A DNA stretch of 64,000 nucleotides from Hyposmocoma kahamanoa. Lineage: Eukaryota; Arthropoda; Insecta; Lepidoptera; Cosmopterigidae. The position numbers and the translations under genes are program-made. The stretch lies in NCBI RefSeq assembly GCF_003589595.1, contig NW_020653200.1, forward strand, positions 797,626 to 861,625, given 5' to 3'. Positions 1 to 12,800 of the stretch are shown here, piece by piece; position 1 is the stretch's first letter; each line of letters begins with the position of its first letter. Below the pieces are notes generated by a model. That model searched no databases. It had not been told where the DNA came from and was given only the letters and a program-made list of their open reading frames with translations.

Positions 1-684
1 ACAAAATTAAAAAACGTGTGATGGGAATAAAGCTTCATACTTGATCATGTATTTCGATGTGGCCAAATAATGCAAATTTTTCATTCTTTGTTTCGAATGC
101 AATGCCAAACGAGAACGAGAGTAGATTCACTGAGTCGAGCTCTTTTACTGATATGCATGATAATATTTAAGGACTCTGCAAGCGAACGACTCAATAGAAA
201 AGATCAATATCTGTACAATATACTCTCTTTAGTACTATTGCCTACGAGCGTTATTCGTTTGATGAATGAAATACCTGTAATAGAATTTGAACTTCATTCC
301 TGTACAACTGAAAGTTGTTTCAGTTAAACATTTGAGTATTTGCGAATATTTGAATTTTTCTAAATTTTTTTTCAGATTCAAATTATAGTCTCAATGAATT
401 TTTGCCGATTGGGTTTTATATTCCCTCGTTTTAGCACCAAAATCATATTGATGCAGATGCGTGAAAGTTTAACTATACAACCAGGTTTTTTGTCAATTTG
501 GCGTTTACGCTAAGCAACTCATTACCTCTAGATCCGACTTTCGGTGTTATTTAGACTCTGTATGTAAAAGGCAAATTGCGTATAACTTTCTTAAAAACAT
601 GATGGAAGTCGGAAAAGTTGCATAGGTTGCATAGTGTAAACTGCAAGTAAGACCCATATGTAACAGTGGCATTGTGTATCACAG
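1..684 (+). other. DIP2 intron (3' part)
   Basis: No coding similarity. Bases 5-45 resemble the interior of the MITE at 11948-12145 (gtgatg-gaat-aagcttcatact), which suggests a decayed relative. The 85-codon ORF at 70-327 has no recognisable features. Confidence 0.6.
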
Positions 685-813
685 AAGTTCGGCAAGAAGC
701 AGTGCAGCAAGCACTCGCCGAGATGCAGAATCGCCCGAAGCCTTCGATGCCAATGCCATCCAAGCGGACGTCGATGATGTCGAAGAGCCCAGATCGCGAA
801 CGTCACGACTGCT
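685..813 (+). CDS. DIP2: DIP2 exon, linker after DMAP1-binding domain
   Basis: First DIP2 exon visible in the window. It enters with 2 bases of a split codon after a CACAG acceptor and leaves in phase 1 before gtaagt. It encodes EAVQQALAEMQNRPKPSMPM followed by PSKRTS, a block conserved across DIP2 proteins. The upstream exons with the start codon are outside the window. Confidence 0.9.
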
Positions 814-3800
814 GTAAGTTCGTAAATCGATTTCATATAACTGACTAAAGGTGAAGGTGGTTAAAGCCCGCTTGAGTTTAATATGGCGTTTATTTGTCGA
901 CAGCTTCCAGCTCAGACGACGATTCTTGCGCTGGGGACGCAGACCTTCCACCTCCGCCGGAATTGAACTCTCCACCCGCTCGCCGCGTAAACGCGCCACA
1001 TTCACGATCTCATCCACACCCTCTGCCTCTACCACACCAATACCAACACCCCCACCCCCACCCACAACCACGCGAAAAACACGCCAAGTACGTCGTTCCC
1101 CGCGACCATACCCAGATCGATATAAACGATATCTCTACTAATTTTCCGGCTTGTGAGTATACCTTTGTGGTCAGAATAGCCGGGACCAGACTGGTGAACG
1201 CTTAGGCGTCTACATTTACTGAAGTAAACGTCCAAGGCGCGTTCACGCCGAACGAGACATATCCGGCCAATATTGTCCCGGCTAACATTAAGATTGTTTT
1301 TTTTTAATATCGACAAATTTCTGTAATGTTTTATTTGTTCAAACAGACATTCAGCCAGATGTGACCCACACCAGCGCAGGCGCACGTCGTGGGGGCGCCC
1401 AGATCGCGGACCGCGTGCAGTGCTACGCGCCGACTGAGGACACCGGCACCGGTACCGGCCGCTGGAAGGTGAGGCCACAACCTCAGCTCAAGGTACGAAC
1501 CACGAGCACTATGTACTAATAACCTATTTTAGCAGTAGAACAACTAGAAAAGGTATGGTGCTGCTGGCTGTACATAATTGCGACTTCTTATTTACGTTAG
1601 CGTCAGAGACGCAATATAATAAAATTATAGATTATTAATGAAGGTAATTGTAACCACGAAAAAGTAATTGACACGTTTGTGCGATTCATTTCATTTCTTT
1701 AAATCAGAATGCATCTTACATTAGGTGTGTCTACGCTTGTGCGACCAGAATAGATCGCCCGAATTTGTAACATTAATTTATAAACACTGCAACAATCGAC
1801 AAACGTCTAACACAAAGTGTAATTGGCAAAAACATACAAATTATTAATTCACATTTAACTCATCAGTCACCAGGTACAAAACGGAAATTCAACACCAGAA
1901 GAGCAGTTCCTAAGGCGTGTTGAGGTTACCATTTCCTACAAAAAAGTTGTGTAGTGCAACAGTTGTTTGAATGCGGTTTCTGTATTTAGGTCTCAGCTAA
2001 AATCCAACAATTGCTGAACACCCTGAAGCGCCCGAAGCGTCGGCCCTTGCCTGAATTCTACGAAGACGATGACATCGAACTCGAGATTGCTGCTAACCCG
2101 AAAGATCCAAATGCGCCTAAACCCGAAGGAGGTACCATGACTCCGGCAGTTGGTGAGCAACTCGTGGTCCCTGCCGGCCTGCCGAGGAACCTCGAGGGAG
2201 CTCTGCAGAGATACGGAACTGCTTCTTTCAAGGCCAACGTTGCAACTGTGCTCGATCCGAATGGGAAGCTTAGCAATTCTCTCACTTACGGTAATATTAA
2301 TTCGTTAATTTTATCAAATACTTTCCGGTCACTTTTTACTCCTCGATCACCTGCTATACTAACACAGTTTGACGTTTCAGGCAAGCTGTTAAGTCGATCT
2401 TTCAAAATCGCTCATGCTCTCCTCAACAAGACTTTCACCTCGAAGAACAACAGCGGGGGTCCACTGACTGGTGACAGTTCTATCAAGCCAGGGGACCGCG
2501 TGGCCCTGGTGTATCCTAACAACGACCCCATCAACTTTATGTGCGCGTTCTACGGGTGCCTGCAAGCTGGTGTGGTGCCGGTTCCCATTGAGGTTCCGCT
2601 GACTCGCCGAGACGCGGGATTGCAACAAGTCGGTTTCTTGCTTGGCTCCTGCGGCATCCAATATGCGTTGACCTCAGACGCTTGCCTCAAAGGTGAGAAC
2701 ATGATCTATTAGTACATTTGCAATTTTTGCGAATTCGTGTATTACTTACATCTTTCTAATTATGCGTAAGTTTGTAGCGTGTGAAGTCAATTGTAACAAA
2801 GTTACGAATACAACACTTTAGCGACCGTGTTTAATGGCGAAGCAACGCGATATCAATATGGGAATTAACCAAATTCTACGTTTGTATGTGTGTATACAAT
2901 CAAAACGGAGGCGTAATTATATCATGTTACTTTCATATGTTTAAAGCAATTGATTATGAACATTTCAATTTGCACAATATTATGATACGACTAAAAGCCA
3001 GCGCTGGAAATGTACGAGGATATCAATTATGCCGTTTAAAGACTGACGGATGGAATTGCTATGCGAATTAAATACAGTGCGAAAGCTCCAAATGCAAAAC
3101 AGCAATATTTTTTATGACGTCCTTTTGATCAATTTAAAATAAGTATTTTGTGTAAAATACACAGTGATTGTAATATTGGCTTTATTGAGCACCACAATGT
3201 TTTAATATCATTAATTTCTTTTTTGTGAATTTACTCCGCTGTAGTCGTCACAAAATAGAGGCACCTTTTTACACTTGTCATCGCAACATAAATAGGGATG
3301 TGAACTAAACATGCTTTAACCATATTAAATGATTCTCACGAGAAATTGATTTGATGTTGTATGAGTCTGTTGTCGTTGAGATGTATTTTTTGGATTATTG
3401 GCTTTCAGTTCCAGATAGAACATTTAACATTTATTTAATATAAATAATAAGTATTTCACTTTTAATGATCACTATGACAGCCTGTATTTGTTGTTATAGT
3501 GTAGTTACATTATCAACGCCCTTGTTGATATCCTGTAGTTAAATAGCCAAATTCTGAAGCAAACCAAAAAAAGACTCCTAGTTTAAATTTGTATTAACTT
3601 TCATCGAAAGATGAGCCAAAATCATCAGTTGAGCTAGTATCATTTGTATAACATCTCTATCAAAATCAAAATATCAATATTTTTGTGAAATTGAATGGAC
3701 TCGGTGAAATTCGGCGATTAATTGCTTACAATTATTTCTACTATTAAAAAAGAAATAAATTGGACACATAACTGTTTTAAGACGTTTCGGATAATTTCGG

Positions 3801-6800
3801 ACTATCTCGAAATTGCATTTTATTTTGGCATTTATGCGAAAATAACACTTGAAATATCGTTCTATTATATGTAATGCTTCACTAAAATTAACACATTTTA
3901 TTAAAACGTGCATTTTTGCTATATGAATTTTAGTAAAAAATCATTTTGACTCATTAAAATATATCTTAAAGATCTGACTATGACCAGGAATATGAAATTG
4001 GATCTTCTACGAACAGTAAGACTAGAAGAATCAAATTTGAAGTTAAACTAACCGGATTCTGAGGCCCCTCTTTTTGGCGGTGGGGTTAACCGCAGAGATT
4101 TAGTGGGTATAAGGGGCTACCTAAAAAAAAAAGTTTTGATATTCAAAGTTCACTGTCCTTAAAGACTAACAATTAATTTAAATGGTATATAAAATTACAA
4201 ATGGCATTTGAAACGTACTTTTCCTTCAATTGTATATTTCCTTATTTTGTCCGGTGTCTTGAGACTTTTTCGATTACCAAGCAAACGAAGTTATATTTCT
4301 TTAGAATATGCTACGATGTTATATTTCTAAGCGGCGCTAAATAAATAAAAATGTTTCGTAATACTTCGAACTTAACAGCGTTTCTTGGCTTCGAATTTCT
4401 GTAGCAGTCAGATAACAGACGTGAAGCAGTTTTCAATTTAGTTCGTGGACACATTTCTGTAAATTTTGCACCGATATGTCGATAACATACTCAAAGAGAA
4501 AAGAAGTTTATCGGTAATATTTTTAAACAGAAAAATCGTAACAAATAATTTGTACAAGTAATTTCTTTTTTTAATTGCAAACCGTTGAATGAGTTTCAAG
4601 TGTTTGACTTTTTTCTTAATCTATATTTCAGGACTCCCAAAAACATCATCGGGAGATGTGGTATCATTCCGCGGCTGGCCATGTTTGCAATGGGTGTCCA
4701 CTGAGAAACTGCCCCGCCCCCCGCGCGACTGGATACCCCCACCTCGTCCCGCCGAGGACAGCCACGCGCACATTGAACACACCTCCGCTGCTGACGGATC
4801 TGCTATGGGCGTTATTGTGACCAGGTGATTATAAGAAATAAGAACATTGCATTGGGTGTATATTTTTGTCCGCCATGGTATAGTTCTATGCATTCATTAC
4901 CCTTGAAGGAACGAAGCACAAACTTGAAAGCGAGCAATTTAATTTATATTTACAGACTTTTCTTTATTCATTGTGTTTTCTCAAGTGGGCAAGTTAGAAA
5001 TCAAACTCTGCTACATTCTAAGGCTTCGCGCGTACACTCCACTCGACCCAACCAATGTAACGTTAAGTTAAATGAAACAAACATTTAATGGGTTTCAAAC
5101 TTTGGAAAATGTAAACGCGAGAAGATTCACTCTCCTACTTTTCGGCCAGTATTAATAAGAAAATCACCACATTTGTGGTCGTGGGCATGAATTAAGAAAA
5201 ACCTTTGTGGACGTGTAATAAGAGCGAAAAAGACTGTGCGTCGGTCTGAGAGGAAGCGAAATGAGCCATATATTTTTCGCCTTTATTGCAAGGACATAAA
5301 ACTCTTTGACCAGCTCAAGCTGATTCTGCGTTGATATTTGTGGGGACTCCCTAAATTGTAAATATTTTTTTTACCTTATCACTACTAATTAAGTATATTG
5401 TAACCTATATCATAAACATAAACAAAAATAATTTTAAGGCAAATAGGAGGAGGTTCTCAATTCGAATGTATTTTTGTTTGTAAGTATGTTACGCGATAGC
5501 TCTTTTTTTAATTTGTCAACCGGTTTTGATGTTTCTTTTTTGTTGGAAAGAGGGTACCCTCAATACTTATTGGTCCCATTTAACTATAATAAATAAAGAA
5601 AAAAGAGAAATATATAATATATAAAAAGTTGAATTATAGTGTCAAATATTCTGTGAATTGAACTTTGAAACTGACCTTGAAAAACAAACCTTTTAATTAG
5701 CATTCGTTATCCCTAAAAGCGCACATAAGCTATAGTTACAGTATATAATGATGACGTTTATTTGTAGGCAATCTATGCTGGCCCATTGCCGCATGCTATC
5801 AGTAGCTTGCAACTACACGGAGGGAGAGCACATGGTCTGCGTGCTGGACTTCAAACGCGAGACGGGCTTGTGGCACGCGGTTCTCGTCAGCGTTCTTAAT
5901 GGGATGCATGTGATCTTCATCCCGTACGCTCTGATGAAAGTAAGCCCGGCCTCTTGGATGCACATGATCACCAAGTACAGGTGAGTCGCGTTTGTGGAAA
6001 TGTATTATATTCTATTATAATGATATTACTGTACTTGGTAGAGGTTGTATGTGTCGCTGTGGTCAGCCTCTTACCATCTTCTTTTTTCTACTCATTATTT
6101 TACTTCCATTATGAAATTAATTTACTTCTATTTTTATTAACATGGACTTCCGCAAAGTAACACCTGAATTTATTAATTTATTTTTTCTTCTTCTCTTTTG
6201 TTTCCTGCTTATAACATCGAGTATATAACCAGAAATAGAGACGAAATGTCATTTAATTTGTCTGAAAACTATTCTGCCATATCATTACTGTGACAACTGC
6301 GCTCCGATTGGCCCGTCCGAATTCGAAACAATTGACGGGTGTCATGAATTGTTTAACTTCAAATCGACCAGTTTAACTTAAGCTTTGCTATAATGGAGGA
6401 AAATTGAAGAATTACATATTTAATAACCAATGAAATTTGATTCCGTTTGTTTTGTAATTAAATGTTTTCCTGTCTTCCCCACACCACCGAATGGAACAGC
6501 AACATGGTTAGATATATTATCTTTATTACAATAAATACAGAATTTCAGCTTTCTAATTTGTGATGTCAGCGCAAACGAGAGTTGGCATTTAAAAGTTATA
6601 TAAGGCTCATTTACCTGATGAGTTGCTAGGGATTGATGGCCCTTATTTTGTTTCTATTTCTGGTGATATACTCGAAGAATATGTGGCTATAATTAACGTA
6701 AAACATAAAAACACTAAACGCCCAGTAGTAGAAGCCACTTTCTCGAAGTTTTTTTTTATAATATCAAGTGACGGGACGAACAAGTCAGGCGCCTGATGGT

Positions 6801-9800
6801 AAGCTACACTAACTTTCTCGAAGTTATTATAAGTTCCGCTAGATGTCATCACCATGAACACGTTTACAGGATTAAAGGCGGAGTGTTACTCGCGCGCTCT
6901 GTCTACTCCGATCGCTTCTTTGATTTTGTAACCAAGTACCTATTAGATAAAAAAAATCGGAACACCTGGTGCGGCGTGCACAATAGATCTTCAATTTCTA
7001 ATTTACGTACATTTGTGAATGTTAAGTAGCAATAGCTTACGCTGATATCTTGACGAATCCTGTATATCGAAAAAAGGTTCACAAGCTCGGAGAAACGTGT
7101 AAAGTCCCCAAATTGTATTCGGTCGGCCAGTTTACCAGACTATGGTCGAAACGCTATAAATAATAAGCTACAAACTGGAGCTTCACATCCAGCAACCTGA
7201 CAATGTTTTCCCTTTACATAACTAAATTTACCTCTTTGGCGAAAAAAAAAACTGCCAGCCTTCTAGTGACCAACAATTTCAACGAGAATTTTAAAGAACC
7301 TATTTAATCCTTTCACAACACAAATAGTCAAAAGTAGTGTTACAATGAATATTATTTATTCATTCATATTGTACAACTTACAAATCAGTCTACCTTCCGC
7401 CAAATTATTTGACCTGATCTTAGAGCCGTTACACACGGCGACTTATAGCAGCGATGCAAACGCGTTGCTAGCGCACGACTGCGATCGCTACACTTGGGAT
7501 TTATAGGCGATTGCACCGACGCAGTCGCGCGTTTGCGTCGATGCAATCGCCTATTAATCGCAAGTGCAGCGATGCAATCGCGCGTTTCACGAAAGTGCGT
7601 TAGTAAGCTAAAAGTCGCCCTGGTAAGTTAAAGTTTAGTTTAAGATATCTATTTTTTTTATTTCATAGGATCAGCTTGTTTATTATTTTGTCGTGTCCAC
7701 ATTTGCATGCCGTGACGACCTTTCAATATAGACAAAATTTTGTATAACTGTATTACCGTTTCTATTTTGTAATGTTTAATTCATGTCTTGTTGTTGTGTC
7801 CTAAAAGTAAATAAATAAACTCTAGTCAAAAGTAGATAATAGCGCAACATTTTAAAGGTCCAAAAATAACTAGTTAGTTTACATTGTATGTTATTTATTA
7901 GTCACTACTAAAATCCATTGACTTGGTTACCAGAGCATCGGTGGCAATCGTGAAGTCCCGCGACCTGCACTGGGGGCTACTGGCAACGCGAGATCATAAG
8001 GAGATCAACCTGAGCTCGCTGCGTATGCTGCTTGTCGCCGACGGCGCCAATCCCTGGTCGCTCTCCTCTTGCGACCAATTCCTCTCCGTATTCCAAAGCA
8101 AAGGTTTGTCAAATTGATTGAACTTTATTATCAATGGCGGAGTTGACTTTCTCTTGTCGTTGTATATGTATTGATTAGGTTTCAAATTGTATAATTTACA
8201 TGACAAATACTTGAATATGTGTACTTCATGGTTATGGTATTAGTTAGTGTAGAAGTCAGTTTTAAATTGGTGTAATATTGTAACAAGTTGAGGTCAAAAA
8301 TGCTTAAAACATAAGTTCATCGTCTCAGAACTCCATCACACAAAATTATGCTTTGTATAGTAAAAGATAAACTTAATTACAAATAAATACAGTTTTTCCT
8401 TAGAGTATGGAAACTAAAGGACATGTTATGTTGACATATATAAATCGGACGTTATATGTTTATGATGCATTTCGACGTTGAAAACATAAACATGTTATTG
8501 TCTTTGTTAAACTATTGCGTGCCGTCTTAAGCCAAAAGAGATAGCATTACATTGGTCTGTGTCAAACACGGGAATCGAAAATACGTAACGTCATCTTAAA
8601 TGCCAACCGTGTCCGTTTCGCAGTACATGAGGTACATGATACGGTTGTCAAAGGGAAGTACATCAAATGCCAAAACAAATGTTTTTCCAAGTAATTTATT
8701 GAATTATTCGCATGTATTGTAATAAAATGGACAAAAATATTGACAGTGAGAACAATTAAGTTTTAATAAAAATTCGTCGCTGCAGTATTACGGGATGCGG
8801 CATTTGAATGTAACATTGTACAGGCACATGTTATTTTTCTGTCCATAAATCACACAAAGGCCCAAATAGCTCATGTAATTAAATATATTTAAGTAGTTTG
8901 TTCATAAACCATGCCAAATTTTGCTTTGGTTTCTTCAGATTGCCTGTTTGTTTGTATATTTTGATGATTGTTGTAACGATTATTTTGAGATAATGTTGTT
9001 CTTAGAAGCGTACATATTATCGATGTTCTGTTATTAAAATAATTCACTACGAGGTTTTTTATTTCTTTTTATTATTATTTTTACTATTCCAAATTTACCT
9101 ACAAATCAAAAAAGAAAAAAGAATGGTTGGAAATCATACCGCCGTATAATAGTGCCGAGTATAAATATTGAATCGAAGACCATCTTCATTTATACGCTTC
9201 ATTTTGAAGAGTCAAATTATAACATAACTTTGAATGTAACTAGATTACATGATAATGCAATTCCATCATTAGGTTTATTGGTAAATAATTTTATATTTAA
9301 TTTAGATTAAAAAATACTTATTTACTAGGCATTCTTAGTTCCTGAAAACAAAATTATCCACTCGTTTCCGATTTTTTCCCACTGACAACTCTAACTACAA
9401 AAAATTCTTATTTTATAAAGTCGGCAATACAAAGACCATGTTGGTCTAATGTTGCCGGCTGAAGTCTAATACCAAGGTATAGACAGCCTATTTGCCTTGC
9501 CTTGCCATCGTTCGGTGTCACTCGCCTAGCTGACCGAGTGAAGGCAAGCGCTAACGTGTATAGAGCTCGTTTGACGTGGCTTGTCCCAACTCGCAATCGC
9601 TCGTGACCACTTGTCTCACTTCGGAGAAGTGTCGATTTTTCTGCACAAATCAAAGGCCCTCGGCCAATAGTAGTCAATTGACATTATATAACCAGACATT
9701 TGCATGCTATTTATTATATGCGAAACATGTTTATACTAACACTGTCTCTTGTTACATCTCCTGTTATACCATGTTTTAAGCAAATAAATGTATGATAGTA

Positions 9801-12800
9801 ATATTATTATTGATAATATATACTACTTTAATTTATTTCCAAAATTAAATGGAAGTATTAGAGAGTCACTTACATCAGTTATGACTTATCGGTAGATTTA
9901 TGGTACGACATTAAAGAAATCCGCCATTAGTTCGTTCAATTTTTGTTTAGGTACGCACGTTAATTCCGTAGTCAGGGCAGCTCCTTTCTTTTCTTTTATT
10001 ATAAGATTTTTTCCGATGCAATTCCAAAAGAAGTTTGTGTCCTTGGAACATCTGATTCTATGCATATTTAGTTAGGGCTGCCATGGTACTAAACGGATTA
10101 ACGAAAGATGTGTCAGTGTGTGCATGCTCTCTCTTCCCACAACGATAGCTTATGGTGATAAGGTGCCTCATCATCATCATTTTCAGCCTTGTATGACCCA
10201 TTGCTGGGTATAGGCCTCCTTTCACTCCTGCCAAACTTTCCGGTCCTGGGCGTCTCTGGTCCAAGTTTAAACCATTTATTTTCACACACATAACAAAAAA
10301 TAATAATGTACAGAAATGAGAAAAAAATATTTTTTTATACAATAATAAATACAATATACAAAAATAATTATTATTTAAAATAAAAAATAATAATCAAAAT
10401 AGAAAGAATAATGTTTGTATGACGGACACGAGCCCAGGAATGTGTCGAAATCAGTTTGCAATGATTTCAACCCTGATTTTCTGCCCGACCCGGCCATGGC
10501 AGCTCTACGTGATCGATCACACACACAAATCGCAAACAAACTAATAATAATAATAATAAGGAAATGAAAATAATAATAACAATGAGATGAAAATAATAAT
10601 AATAACAAAAAATTAAATTCATCCCCTAGTGGACGTACTAAATATGGGTTTTAATGGCTTAATATTATACGGTAGATGGAAAGGCGTATCTAATTCGTCG
10701 CTTTGAGGGGACATACTGGGTACGGTATTTCAATTGTTTAGCCCCTTAGAAAAGCGTACCTACCTCGTCTCTCCTTGGGGGACGTACTGTAAACGGAAAG
10801 CCATATACGCGACCCGGACTTCTTTGGCCTGTCCTTGGTGACCACTCCGTCAAAGCCTTACTCCAGCGGCCATCACCACGTTTAACCAGATCTTCTGCCC
10901 AACTCCACTTAGGAGGCCCTAAGTAAGGACCGTGTTATAGGCATAACACGGTCCCCAACGTCTTGCACTTTCGTCCGACGTCGAATTTCCGTGTTTCGAA
11001 TTTTATCGATGAGTGTGATACTGAGCATGTCTTTTGTGCACCTCGTATTCGATGCACTCTTTACTTGGTAAGCGTCCATGTTTCGGCACCATATGTCATT
11101 CTTTTTCTTATCGTCTCGATGGCACATTAATAAAGTGGCTATGTCTATTAATTGTTCTAGGAGTCCGCGGCGATGCGATCTGCCCATGCGCATGCAGCAG
11201 TGAGTCGCTAACTGTGTGCGTACGTCGCGCTGGGCGCGGTGGCGCCTCGGCCGGACGCGGCGTACTCTCTATGTCCGGCCTGTCCTACGGCGTGGTACGC
11301 GTTGACGCCGAGAACTCTCTTACTTCACTCACGCTACAAGATTGCGGACAAGTCATGCCATCGTGTAAGTATTATGAAAATAAAACATTAACACACAAAT
11401 CGATTTCAATGCACCAACTCATTTTTATCATTACAATTGGATATTTTCACCACTATACTGAGAAAACAATTATATCACTAAAAATAAAATTGGAATTCCT
11501 ATGACCAATGTTTTTTTTACAAATAATAATGAATAAATAATCTTCGATCAAATATATTGATAGATGCACAACTCCATACATAATCAAACACGAATGTCGT
11601 CCTAGCGTCAAGTTTACTTATATAGGTGGATAGATATGTCCTCGATGTATAGGTGTATACCTCTTTAGTTATTTCGCAAGTAGTGATATAATTCACTGTG
11701 ATATAAGATTTTTTATATTATGATATATAAGTGCGCATTTGACCTTTATCTCACCTGGTGGAAAGTGACGATGAGGTCGACGATGGAGCATGCACACCTA
11801 AATAAAACCTATTGAGTCTCGCCTTCAAAAGGCCCAAGTTATAACGTTCGGGGAATAAGTGTAGGCAGGAAATTTCACACCATAGCCGTTCCCCATATAA
11901 ATGTGGAAGCGTAACGCTACGTGCGAATCTTCGGAAAATCTACAACAGGGGGTCTACTCTCGATCTCCGTCCGACATCCGTCCGAAACAATTACTGCCAA
12001 ATAAGCAATACTTGACCAAATGAAAAGACGCGTGATGCGAATGAAGCTTCATACTAGATACTTGTCTTTTAATTTTGTCGAATATTACTTATTTGACAGT
12101 AATTGTTTTGGACGGATGTCGGACGGAGATCGAGAATTGCCCCCCAGAGATGGAACCCAGTCTAATCCCCCGGCGATGAAAAGGCGAAGGCGGTTAAATC
12201 GTGTAATTCCATCGCACTCTCCGTGTTATATCCTGTAGGATACCGGTAAGCAGGCAACTTTACGGCGGGCTCAAGGCTTTGCAACTTCGTCTCTACTAAT
12301 TTTGAATTACCTATAAGCCTCTTTGCATATTTGTCGATTGAATCTAAGGTAAACAGTCGGTATGTAGCCGAACCATCCTATAGGTGGCAGCAGTAGGTGT
12401 AGTAGTAGGTGGTGGTACTCCATATGCGACCGGACTTGTGAGCTGAAGCAATTTTCACGATGTGCGTTAACGCCTCACCTTGGAATGGATGCCAAGCTTC
12501 CTGGCTACAGTTTTGGCCATTTAGTCTTAAAATATTAGTCACAGCGTCGTAAAACATCTGTGCAAATTTCTACACATCACCTTATGTCTTGAATGATGGA
12601 AAGGGTAATCAAATTTAATGACTTCCTGAAATGAAACAAGATGTCTAAAAAAAGGGTATTGTGAAACACGAATACAGTATAATGTGAGTTATATCATTTT
12701 GACACTTAATGTTGCGCTCACGTCACATCATAAGTGCCGTTTCGTTTCGCTTATGAACGGCGCCCGCGAGAGTAAAATAGATGCGTATATGGCTCACGAT

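Larger units (their letters stand above)
4825..5767 (+). other. DIP2 intron with two repeat fragments
   Basis: Holds a fragment at about 5200-5325 shared with 32628-32680, and a GGAGGAGGTT-family repeat at 5441-5590. No exon is seen. Confidence 0.6.
5981..7933 (+). other. DIP2 intron with a retroposon and a MITE relic
   Basis: Holds the tiny A-tailed insertion at 6751-6811 and the Harbinger-like relic at 7423-7630. The rest is AT-rich with nothing recognised. Confidence 0.6.
8104..11160 (+). other. DIP2 intron with several repeats
   Basis: Contains the 0.5-kb repeat 8576-9059, a repeat fragment 9880-9995, a TATAGGCC-type repeat 10165-10262 and AAT-rich microsatellite runs at 10370-10610. 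No exon is seen. Confidence 0.6.

Noticed and set aside
10520..10610. CRISPR-like regular repeats
   Set aside because: They are imperfect trinucleotide microsatellites with no spacers.
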